Below are positions 19,686-26,955 of a DNA stretch of 64,000 bases, piece by piece. The notes below the pieces were generated by a model that searched no databases, was not told the origin of the DNA, and worked only from the letters and a program-made list of their open reading frames with translations. The translations under genes and the position numbers were made by a program. This stretch comes from Sinomonas humi (GTDB lineage Bacteria; Actinomycetota; Actinomycetes; Actinomycetales; Micrococcaceae), in contig NZ_JTDL01000037.1 of the NCBI RefSeq assembly GCF_000802235.1, forward strand, positions 186,001-250,000, written 5' to 3'. Position 1 is the stretch's first letter, and every line of letters starts with the position of its first letter.

Positions 19686-20933
19686 GTGCAGCACCAGGAC
19701 CGCGTGGCGATGATCAGCCTCCACACGTCGCCCCTCGAGCAGCCGGGAGCGGGCGATGCGGGGGGCATGAACGTCTACATCAGCCACCTCGCGCGTGCCC
19801 TCGCCGCCGACGGCCTCGGCGTCGACATCTACACGCGGGCGACCGATCCCGTGCAGCCCAACACCGTCCTCCTCGGCCCCGGCGTGAAGGTCCACCACAT
19901 CGAGGCCGGCCCCCGCCGTCGCCTCGTGAAGGAGCAGATGCCGCCCATTGCGGATGAATTCGCCGAGGGCCTGCTCCGCCGGATGCAGAGCGCCCCGCGG
20001 CCGCGGGTCGTGCACAGCCACTACTGGGTCTCCGGACTCGCGGGCCTCCGCGCGGCCGCCGAGTGGGAGGTCCCGCTCGTCCACACGATGCACACCATGG
20101 CGCGGGTCAAGAACCGCCACCTCGCCGCCGGCGACCTGCCCGAGCCGACCTGGCGCGAGCGCGGGGAGCAGCTCATCGCCGACGGCGCGACGTGGCTCAC
20201 CGCGAACACGGCGGCTGAGCGGGACGAGCTCGTGCGGCATTACGACGTCGACGAGGACCGTATCGACATCGTGAACCCCGGGGTGGACCTCGACGTCTTC
20301 CGCCCGGCGTTCCGTTCCCGCTCGCGGGTCGCATCGGGGGTCCCGGCGGCCACGTTCCACATTCTCTTCGCCGGCCGGTTGCAGCGGCTCAAGGGGCCTC
20401 AAGTGCTCGTGGCGGCGGCGGGCGAGCTCCGCCGTCGTCGTCCCGACATCCCGCTCGCCGTGACCATCATCGGCGCGCCGAGCGGCTCCCTGGGTCTCGA
20501 CCTCGACGAGCTCGCGAGCCAAGAGGGGCTCGACGGCGTCGTCCACCGTCTCCCACCCGTCCCCGCCGGTGTGCTCGCCGAGTGGTTCAGGTCTGCCGAC
20601 GTGGTGGCCATGCCGAGCTATTCGGAATCGTTCGGGCTCGTGGCGCTCGAGGCGCAGGCGTGCGGGACCCCGGTCGTCGCCGCCCGCGTGGGCGGCCTGC
20701 CGAAGGCGGTGTGTGATGGACGCACCGGATTCCTCGTGGGAAGCCACGATCCCATCGAATGGGCCAGTGTCCTCGAGCAGCTCTACGATGACCCCTCAAC
20801 CCGCGTGGACTTGGGGCGGGCGGCCTCGATCTACGCCCAGCGCTTCGGCTGGGAGCAGACCGCCGAGGGGACCCGCGCGGCGTATCGGCGGGCGGTCCGG
20901 GCGCACGTCAGCGCACACCCCGTCGCGACCTGA
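19686..20933 (+). CDS. mshA: D-inositol-3-phosphate glycosyltransferase (mycothiol synthesis)
   Basis: 415 residues of a GT-B, GT4-family enzyme. MshA transfers GlcNAc from UDP-GlcNAc to inositol 3-phosphate, the first committed step of mycothiol synthesis. The N-terminal MISLHTSPLEQPGAGDAGG followed by MNVYI is the MshA hallmark. Further support: NPGVDLDVFRP, ILFAGRLQRLKGPQ and the acidic motif PSYSESFGLVALEAQACGTP. GTG at 19686 gives the longest form; GTG at 19704 with CCAGGA upstream is an equally good start. The inositol phosphate is supplied by ino1 at 30-31 kb. Confidence 0.93.
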   Translation: MQHQDRVAMISLHTSPLEQPGAGDAGGMNVYISHLARALAADGLGVDIYTRATDPVQPNTVLLGPGVKVHHIEAGPRRRLVKEQMPPIADEFAEGLLRRMQSAPRPRVVHSHYWVSGLAGLRAAAEWEVPLVHTMHTMARVKNRHLAAGDLPEPTWRERGEQLIADGATWLTANTAAERDELVRHYDVDEDRIDIVNPGVDLDVFRPAFRSRSRVASGVPAATFHILFAGRLQRLKGPQVLVAAAGELRRRRPDIPLAVTIIGAPSGSLGLDLDELASQEGLDGVVHRLPPVPAGVLAEWFRSADVVAMPSYSESFGLVALEAQACGTPVVAARVGGLPKAVCDGRTGFLVGSHDPIEWASVLEQLYDDPSTRVDLGRAASIYAQRFGWEQTAEGTRAAYRRAVRAHVSAHPVAT

Positions 20934-20958
20934 CCCGTCCCTCTTGGTGTCCGACGCC

Positions 20959-20981
20959 CTGCCCGCCACCTAACCGGGCAG
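20959..20981 (+). terminator. Hairpin between mshA and fhs
   Basis: CTGCCCG (20959-20965) pairs with CGGGCAG (20975-20981) around a 9-base loop in the 73-base gap. It may be a weak terminator for mshA or a leader hairpin of fhs. Confidence 0.45.
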
Positions 20982-21006
20982 TAGGCAGCGCGGTAGGGTG
21001 AGGCTC

Positions 21007-22692
21007 ATGAGCGCCACGGCCGCCACGCCCAGCGATCTCGAGATCGCGCGGGCCGCAACACTCCGCCCCATCGCAGAGATCGCCGCATCAGCCGGGATTC
21101 CGGAGGAAGCGATCGAGCCGTATGGCCGTTACAAGGCAAAGATCGACGTCGCCCAGTTGCCCCCCGCGAGTGCGCTTGGGCAGGTGGTCCTGGTCTCGGC
21201 CATTTCGCCAACGCCAGCAGGCGAGGGCAAGTCGACCCTCACGGTGGGCCTCGCCGACGCCCTCGCGCGCGCCGGCAAGCGCACCATGGTGGCGATCCGG
21301 GAACCCAGCCTCGGCCCAGTGCTCGGCATGAAGGGCGGGGCGACGGGCGGCGGCCGCTCCCAGATCCTTCCGATGGATGACATCAACCTCCATTTCACGG
21401 GTGACTTCCACGCCATCACCTCCGCGAACAACGCGCTGTGCGCCCTGATCGACAACCACATGTTCCAAGGCAACGAGCTGGCGATCGATCCGCGCCGCAT
21501 CACGTTCCGACGCGTTATGGACATGAACGACCGCAGCCTGCGCGAGATCGTCGTGGGACTCGGGGGCCCCGCGCAGGGCGTGCCGCGCCAGGACGGGTTC
21601 GACATCACGGTGGCTTCCGAAGTGATGGCTGTCTTCTGCCTTGCTTCCTCACCCCGCGACCTCACCGAACGCCTCGCCCGGATCACCATCGGCTACACGT
21701 ACGACAGGCGCCCCGTCAGAGTCGCCGATCTGGGGGCCCAGGGCGTCATGGCGATGCTCCTCAAGGACGCCATCAAGCCGAATCTCGTCCAGACAATCGC
21801 CGGGACGCCAGCCCTCGTGCACGGCGGCCCCTTCGCGAACATCGCCCACGGCTGCAATTCCGTCATCGCGACGACGACGGCCCGCCGCCTCGCCGAGATC
21901 GTCGTGACCGAGGCCGGGTTCGGGGCGGATCTCGGCGCCGAAAAGTTCGTGGACATCAAGGCGCGCTGCGCAGACGTGGCGCCTTCCGCCGTCGTCCTCG
22001 TCGCGACGGTCCGCGCGCTCAAACACCACGGGGGCCTCCCCCTCGATCGGCTCACCGAGCCGGATGTCGCCGCCCTCGAGTCCGGACTGCCCAACCTGGC
22101 CCGGCACCTCTCCACCGTGCGCAAGTTCGGGCTCGAACCCGTGGTCGCCGTGAACCGCTTCGCGACCGACACCGACGAAGAGCTCGCGGCGATCCTCGCC
22201 TGGTGCCGCCAAGCCGGCGTTCGCGCGGCCGTGGCCGATGTCTGGGGGCGAGGCGGCGGGGACGACGGCGGCGACGAGCTAGCGCAGGAAGTTCTGGCGG
22301 CGCTCTCTGCCCCCGGCGAGTGCCGTCAGCTCTACCCCCTCGATCTGCCGGTTGAAGAGAAGATCCGCACCATCGTCCGCGAGGTCTACGGCGGGGCTGA
22401 TGCAGAGTTCTCCGAAGCCGCTCGGCGCCAGCTCGCCCAGATCCGCGAGAACGGTTGGGACGCGCTGCCTGTATGCATGGCGAAGACGCAGTACTCGTTC
22501 TCAGACAACCCGTCGCTGCTCGGTGCCCCTGAAGGGTTTACCGTCCACGTCCGGGAGCTCCGCGCACGCACGGGGGCCGGTTTCATCATTGCCGTCACCG
22601 GTACCCTCATGACAATGCCCGGGCTTCCGAAGAACCCCGGCGCTCTGCGGATGGGCCTCGACGAGCTAGGGCGCCCCGAGGGACTCTTCTGA
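21007..22692 (+). CDS. fhs: Formate-tetrahydrofolate ligase
   Basis: 561 residues from ATG at 21007; GTG three codons earlier is open but has no spaced ribosome binding site. The enzyme makes 10-formyl-THF from formate, THF and ATP. Motifs: the P-loop SPTPAGEGKSTLTVGLADAL near 66, REPSLGPVLGMKGGATGGG, and HFTGDFHAITSANN. The C-terminal AGFIIAVTGTLMTMPGLP is typical. Length matches the family. It follows mshA after 73 bases and ends at a hairpin shared with convergent genes. Confidence 0.97.
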   Translation: MSATAATPSDLEIARAATLRPIAEIAASAGIPEEAIEPYGRYKAKIDVAQLPPASALGQVVLVSAISPTPAGEGKSTLTVGLADALARAGKRTMVAIREPSLGPVLGMKGGATGGGRSQILPMDDINLHFTGDFHAITSANNALCALIDNHMFQGNELAIDPRRITFRRVMDMNDRSLREIVVGLGGPAQGVPRQDGFDITVASEVMAVFCLASSPRDLTERLARITIGYTYDRRPVRVADLGAQGVMAMLLKDAIKPNLVQTIAGTPALVHGGPFANIAHGCNSVIATTTARRLAEIVVTEAGFGADLGAEKFVDIKARCADVAPSAVVLVATVRALKHHGGLPLDRLTEPDVAALESGLPNLARHLSTVRKFGLEPVVAVNRFATDTDEELAAILAWCRQAGVRAAVADVWGRGGGDDGGDELAQEVLAALSAPGECRQLYPLDLPVEEKIRTIVREVYGGADAEFSEAARRQLAQIRENGWDALPVCMAKTQYSFSDNPSLLGAPEGFTVHVRELRARTGAGFIIAVTGTLMTMPGLPKNPGALRMGLDELGRPEGLF

Positions 22693-22696
22693 GCGA

Positions 22697-22732
22697 GGCT
22701 CCCTGGCTCGCTTTCCGAGCCGAGGGAGAGCC
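22697..22732. terminator. Terminator hairpin at the fhs / racemase-family convergent junction
   Basis: GGCTCCCTGGCTCG (22697-22710) pairs with CGAGCC-GAGGGAG-AGCC (22716-22732) with single-base bulges, loop CTTTC. The rest of the gap (22733-22860) has a second GCTCCCTCGGCT copy of the stem and nothing else recognised. Confidence 0.6.
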
Positions 22733-22860
22733 CCCCAACATACCGCTCCCTCGGCTGGCGTAGCACCCCGCTACGGGTCGTAGGATACAGCCGCTACCCT
22801 TGCCGCCTCTAGGGGCGAATCGCGCATGCCGGCGGCTCTCTAGCGGAGGCGCGCCTCGGC

Positions 22861-23592
22861 TCAGGCGAGCAGCTTGCCCCAGCGTGGCTCCAGCAGAGGA
22901 GCCCCGGCGAGCTGGAGGCAACGCCACAGGGTGACGGCGACGGAATCGAGCGCGGCGACCCCGGTCTGCTCCTCGACGCGGGCGACGACGGGCGCACCGT
23001 AGAGATTCGTGCACAGATACACGAGCGCATCTGGCCTCCCGGCCGCGAGCTCGAGCGATCCGGGCAGGAGCTCCTCCGGTGCAACGCGGGCGAACGACTC
23101 GTTGTCGCTCAGCCCGAGGGCGCGGTGCCCCTTCACGTGCACACCCTCGGCGGCGTACTTCGCGATCACCGCGACGTTCACGTCCTGAGTGTAGGGCGTC
23201 ACAAGACCGACGGTTTCGGTGCCGAACTGGGCGAACGCGTCGAGGTACGCGAGCGTCGACGTCGTGGCCGGGATGGCAGTGGCCGCGGTGATCTCGGCGG
23301 CGATTTCCCTGTCGTGGTCCGGGCCGAGCCAAGATCCTGAGGTCCCGTTCCAGGCGATGACGTCGACGTCCGCGGTCGCGAGGAGCTCCGCGGCACGCCG
23401 CATTCCCTCGACATCGAACTGCCGGTCCGACCCGGAGTCGAGGGCGATCCTCGTGACCGGGATGCGGGTCGAGTGAACGGTCACGTCCTCCCGGGCGCCG
23501 AGGATGCGGTAGGTCATCGGCTCGAGGCACGTGTTCGAGGATGGGACGATCATCCCGATGCGCGCGGGACGGGCAGACTGGACCGCGGTCAC
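22861..23592 (-). CDS. Asp/Glu racemase superfamily protein, arylmalonate decarboxylase / maleate isomerase-like
   Basis: 243 residues, GTG at 23592 overlapping the amidohydrolase stop (GTGA). N-terminal RIGMIVPSSNTCLEP is typical of the maleate isomerase/arylmalonate decarboxylase branch. The second catalytic cysteine is kept in LVYLCTNLYGA. The first site reads VIAWNGTSGSWLG, with Gly where two-cysteine racemases and isomerases have Cys. This Gly/Cys pair is the pattern of arylmalonate decarboxylase. Last gene of the minus-strand catabolic operon. Substrate unknown; a role in racemising, isomerising or decarboxylating a breakdown product of the cyclic amide pathway is inferred. Confidence 0.8.
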   Translation of the reverse strand: MTAVQSARPARIGMIVPSSNTCLEPMTYRILGAREDVTVHSTRIPVTRIALDSGSDRQFDVEGMRRAAELLATADVDVIAWNGTSGSWLGPDHDREIAAEITAATAIPATTSTLAYLDAFAQFGTETVGLVTPYTQDVNVAVIAKYAAEGVHVKGHRALGLSDNESFARVAPEELLPGSLELAAGRPDALVYLCTNLYGAPVVARVEEQTGVAALDSVAVTLWRCLQLAGAPLLEPRWGKLLA

Positions 23593-25115
23593 TTGCCCTC
23601 CCCCGAGCCAAGAGATGCTGCCGCAGCAAACTCTCCACCCCGTGACGAGGAGCCGGGGGCCGGGAGAGCCGACGCCTCGCGGTAACCCAAGCGCGAGACG
23701 AAGCGCCCGGTGGGACCCGGGTCGTGGAAGCCCTGCTCATCGAGCACGACCCGGCCTGCCGCTACGACAACCTGGGGCCAACCCCGCAGCTCGCGGCCCT
23801 CGAAGGGCGAGAAGTCCGTGCCCATATGGAGTGCCGTGCCATCGACGCTGCGTGCCTCTGCCGGGTCGAAGACCACGAGGTCCGCGTCGTATCCGGGCAC
23901 GATGGCACCTTTGCCGGGCAGTCCGTTGATCCTGGCCGGCGCGGCGGAGAACAGCTCTACGAACCGCTCAAGCAGTCCCAGCCCGGGCGAGCCCTCCGCG
24001 GCGGCCGGGGACCCGGCGTCGTGCGCTGCCGGCGAGCTCAGCGCATTCCCGGCCTCGAGCAGCGCCGTGAACGCGACCGGCATGCGGGTCTCGACGCCGG
24101 GGAGACCGTGAGGCATCTGCCGGATGTCCTCCACATGCTCGCGCTTCTGGGTCAGGTCATAGCAGGAGTGGTCGCTTGAAACGGTGTGGATCGATCCGTC
24201 GGCGAAGCGTTCGCGCAGGGCAGCAACCGTCTCACGCGACCGCATCGGCGGGCAGCACGCGAACCATTCGGGAAAGCGCGAGCTGTAGACCCCGTCGTCG
24301 AGCACGAGGTAGTGGGGGCACGTCTCCGAGTGGATCGGAAGGCCGCGGGAGCGGGCCTCGGCTACGAGGTCGACGGCGCCCGGAGTGGACTGGTGCACAA
24401 AGTACACCGGGGCGTGCGTGAATTCGGCCATCGCGAGCACTTCCCGAACCGAAGCATCCTCCGCGAGCTCCGGACGCGTCTCATGGAGGTGCTCGATGCC
24501 GATCGCCCCAGCATCGGCGTGCTCCTGCGTGCACGCGACCGTGATGGCGTCGTGCTCCGCGTGGATATACGTGAGCCCGTCCAGACGGACCATCTCCCGC
24601 ATGACCTTGAGGACGGTGTCGTTCTCCGCCATCGTTGTCCCGCGATTCGTCATGTACATCTTGACCGAGCGAATGCCGAGGCGAGCCAATTCCTCGAGCT
24701 GCGCCGGGACTGTCTCGTCCCAGTCGAGGACGGCGCCGTGGAGGCCGACGTCGCAGCGCGCCTCACGGGCGAGGGCGAGCTTGTTCTTCGCTGCATCGAG
24801 GGGCGACTCGGAACGGTCGCGTGGAATGCCGAAATCGATGATGGTCGTGGTGCCGCCCCACAGCGCCGCCTTCGACGTGACTGCAAAGTCGTCGAGAGTG
24901 CGGTACGGTCCGGTGACCTGAGCGATGTGGCAGTGGCCGTCCACTCCCCCAGGGATGACCGCGCGGCCTGCGGCATCGATGATCCGATCGGCTGCGGGGA
25001 CCGGTTCTGACGCGTCGACGACGGCGGTCACCCGGCCGCCGTCGACGACGACGTGGGCGACGCGGGTGCCGAACGAGTTCACCACGAGGCCGTGCGCGAT
25101 GACGAGATCTGTCAT
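23589..25115 (-). CDS. Hydantoinase/dihydropyrimidinase/allantoinase-family amidohydrolase
   Basis: 508 residues, ATG at 25115 overlapping the previous stop (ATGA). The binuclear metal site is complete: His61 and His63 (DGHCHIAQ), carboxylated Lys152 (SVKMYM), His185 (YIHAEH), His241 (FVHQST) and Asp315 (SSDHSCYD). Enzymes of this family open cyclic amides such as hydantoins, dihydropyrimidines or allantoin to N-carbamoyl acids. The C-terminus has an Ala/Ser/Gly-rich extension. It sits between two racemase-superfamily genes, reminiscent of hydantoin utilisation (hyu) clusters of Arthrobacter, but no N-carbamoylase gene is present in the operon. Confidence 0.9.
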   Translation of the reverse strand: MTDLVIAHGLVVNSFGTRVAHVVVDGGRVTAVVDASEPVPAADRIIDAAGRAVIPGGVDGHCHIAQVTGPYRTLDDFAVTSKAALWGGTTTIIDFGIPRDRSESPLDAAKNKLALAREARCDVGLHGAVLDWDETVPAQLEELARLGIRSVKMYMTNRGTTMAENDTVLKVMREMVRLDGLTYIHAEHDAITVACTQEHADAGAIGIEHLHETRPELAEDASVREVLAMAEFTHAPVYFVHQSTPGAVDLVAEARSRGLPIHSETCPHYLVLDDGVYSSRFPEWFACCPPMRSRETVAALRERFADGSIHTVSSDHSCYDLTQKREHVEDIRQMPHGLPGVETRMPVAFTALLEAGNALSSPAAHDAGSPAAAEGSPGLGLLERFVELFSAAPARINGLPGKGAIVPGYDADLVVFDPAEARSVDGTALHMGTDFSPFEGRELRGWPQVVVAAGRVVLDEQGFHDPGPTGRFVSRLGYREASALPAPGSSSRGGEFAAAASLGSGEGK

Positions 25116-25906
25116 GAGAGGTCGCCCCCTTCGAGGGAAGCAGCGACTGGGCGAGCGGCGAGCTGGCGCTCGTCCAGGGCAGCATCGAGCACCGGGGCAA
25201 GGCCAGCCCGCCGCTTGGGCGGCGGGACGGCGAAGGAGCCTGCGCGGTGGGCGCCGGAGCGAAGCCCGACGACGGCCTCCGCGAACCGGACTCCGGCTCC
25301 GATGCCGTCCACGACAGGAACGGGGATCTCCGAGGCGACGTCGCGTGCGAGGCCCGCGAGCGGGGCGCCTGCCAGAACGACGACGTCGGCGCCGTCCTCC
25401 GCGACGGCGAGCCGGGCGAGCTCGACGAGGGTCGGGCGGAAGTCGTCCTGGACTGTGCCGATCCCGCGCAGCGCCTCCTTGAGGGAACGGATCGACGCGA
25501 GTCGGCTGGCGAATCCGAAATGTTCGACGCACTCGCGGTACCACGCCGTGATGCGGTCCGAAATGGCGATGATCGAGAAGCGGCTGCCCTGGAGCGCAGC
25601 CGCGCAGAGGGCCGCTTCCGTGATGCCGATGACCGGGATTTCGACGAGTTCCTTGAGCGCCGGCATGCCGGGGTCCCCGAATGCCGCGACGAGGACGCCG
25701 TCGACCTCGTCGCGGTGTGCGGCAATGACTTCCGCAACGGCCCCTGCCGCGAGGAGGGATTCGAAACGCGTCTCGATGTATTCGACGCCGCGCGGAGCCG
25801 TGCGTACGAGCAGGTCGGTAGTGGGAGCCGCGGAGCGTTCCGCCTCCGCGCGGATCAGTTCCGTGACGTCGGAACTGATGTTCGGGTTGACGACGAGAAG
25901 TCTCAT
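25112..25906 (-). CDS. Hydantoin racemase-like Asp/Glu racemase family protein lacking both catalytic Cys
   Basis: 264 residues, beginning MRLLVVNPNISSDVT, the usual hydantoin racemase opening (VNPN). The fold is supported by AAFGDPG, PVIGITEAA and RFSIIAISDR. In hydantoin racemases two cysteines flank the substrate. Here the first site is Ala75 (LVAAFGDPG) and the second is Gly180 (VVLAGAPLAG), so both appear missing. It may be a non-racemase relative with a different reaction. First structural gene after the GntR regulator gene (47-base gap) and translationally coupled to the amidohydrolase. Confidence 0.8.
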   Translation of the reverse strand: MRLLVVNPNISSDVTELIRAEAERSAAPTTDLLVRTAPRGVEYIETRFESLLAAGAVAEVIAAHRDEVDGVLVAAFGDPGMPALKELVEIPVIGITEAALCAAALQGSRFSIIAISDRITAWYRECVEHFGFASRLASIRSLKEALRGIGTVQDDFRPTLVELARLAVAEDGADVVVLAGAPLAGLARDVASEIPVPVVDGIGAGVRFAEAVVGLRSGAHRAGSFAVPPPKRRAGLAPVLDAALDERQLAARPVAASLEGGDLS

Positions 25907-25953
25907 GAAGATTCCTTGGGTGGCGGAGAGTCGGGCCTCGACGGGATCGAGGG

Positions 25954-26601
25954 TCAGACGGTGTCCGGATACTGTTCTCGGTATTTGTCGATGTGATGCG
26001 TCGACTGGACGGCGGCGAGCTCGGGATCGCCGCTGGCTATGGCGGCGAGGAGCTCACGGTGTTCGTGCACGAGCTCTGGCAGGTCCGTGACGTGGCGGAA
26101 CAGCCAGTGCATGCGGCCCTGCAGCGGCTCGAGCGCCGTGCGGAGGAAGCCGTTGTCGGCGATCCGCGTGACCTCGTCGTGAAACTCGCTGTTGAGCCGG
26201 TGGGCTTCGTTGATGCTGCCCCGAGCGAGCGCGTCCTCGGCCCGGTCGATCAGGCTCTGGAGCTTGTCGATGTCCTCGGGGGTCGCCCGGCGCGCGGCCA
26301 GCCGGCACGCGAGCACCTCGAGCGAGTGGCGCACGTCGAAGAGGTCCTCCACATCCTTCTCGCTGAGGGCCGCTACCACCGAGCCTCGAGAGGCCCTCTC
26401 GGCGAGGATTCCTTCCTGGACGAGCATCCGCAGCGCCTCCCGCACAGGGAGCCGCGAGACGTTGAACTCCGCCGCGAGGTCCCGTTCGATGAGGCGGGTG
26501 CCGGGCGCGTAGTGGCCTTCGAAGATCCGTGTCCGCAGGGTGTCGCGGATGACTTCACGGAGTGGTCGATCGCGCTGCGGTTCCTCTGCTGGCTGCGCCA
26601 T
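25954..26601 (-). CDS. GntR-family transcriptional regulator, FCD (FadR-like) subfamily
   Basis: 215 residues. The winged helix-turn-helix spans about 13-78 (LREVIRDTLRTRIFEGHY, LAAEFNVSRLPVREALRML). The all-helical FCD ligand domain (about 85-205) keeps metal-binding type residues in EFHDEVTR, HEHRELLAAI and STHHIDKY. Such regulators usually repress a neighbouring catabolic operon until a carboxylate or related inducer binds. It is divergent from the MFS transporter gene, and the 354-base gap holds repeated TTGGGATCCCAA-type palindromes that are good operator candidates. Probably autoregulated. Confidence 0.93.
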   Translation of the reverse strand: MAQPAEEPQRDRPLREVIRDTLRTRIFEGHYAPGTRLIERDLAAEFNVSRLPVREALRMLVQEGILAERASRGSVVAALSEKDVEDLFDVRHSLEVLACRLAARRATPEDIDKLQSLIDRAEDALARGSINEAHRLNSEFHDEVTRIADNGFLRTALEPLQGRMHWLFRHVTDLPELVHEHRELLAAIASGDPELAAVQSTHHIDKYREQYPDTV

Positions 26602-26680
26602 GTCAGTTGTCCCCTTCCGTGTGGGCCGCGCGGGAGCCGCAGGCTGGCCGGTTGAGGGTCCCGTCTTGGGATCTCAAATC

Positions 26681-26710
26681 AGACTAAGCGCGTGTCCTAA
26701 GGTGAGTCAA
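26681..26710 (-). promoter_or_regulatory. Predicted promoter of the gntR/racemase/amidohydrolase operon
   Basis: On the minus strand TTGACT (26705-26710) and TAGTCT (26681-26686) are 18 bases apart. The palindrome TTGAGATCCCAA starts 3 bases beyond the -10, over the expected start site. Confidence 0.55.
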
Positions 26711-26752
26711 CAGTTGGGATCCCGGACTGGGATCCCATTTTGCTCCGACCTC

Positions 26753-26781
26753 TTGACTGTGGTGCACACCACTCCTACCTT
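26753..26781 (+). promoter_or_regulatory. Predicted promoter of the MFS transporter gene
   Basis: TTGACT (26753-26758) and TACCTT (26776-26781) are 17 bases apart. The palindrome TTGGGATCCCAA begins 5 bases beyond the -10, mirroring the arrangement on the other strand. Confidence 0.6.
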
Positions 26782-26955
26782 TGTTTTTGGGATCCCAATA
26801 CGGGATACCAAGAACGCCTCCCTCGCGGACGATCGCCGCACCCGAGGCCCTCTCTATACAGACCGACCTTGGAAGCAACCCGCCAACAAGGAAGTGCCCC
26901 GGTCAACCCAGCGTCCGCAGGCTTCTTCCGCCTGCCCTCTGAAGGGAGACTCCCC

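Larger units (their letters stand above)
26655..26810. promoter_or_regulatory. Operator cluster: repeated GGGATCCC palindromes between gntR and MFS genes
   Basis: The gene-free stretch 26602-26955 contains TTGGGATCTCAA (26666-26677), GGGATCCC (26716-26723), GGGATCCC (26729-26736), TTGGGATCCCAA (26787-26798), the variant GGGATACC (26802-26809) and a weaker AGGGTCCC (26655-26662). They form three pairs, each 13 bp centre to centre. The outer pairs sit at the predicted starts of the two divergent transcripts. A further inverted repeat, GTGGTG-CA-CACCAC, is at 26759-26772. Binding by the adjacent GntR protein is inferred. Confidence 0.75.

Noticed and set aside
20934-21006. Folate-type riboswitch before fhs
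   Set aside because: The gap is only 73 bases and holds one simple hairpin; no conserved riboswitch core could be recognised.
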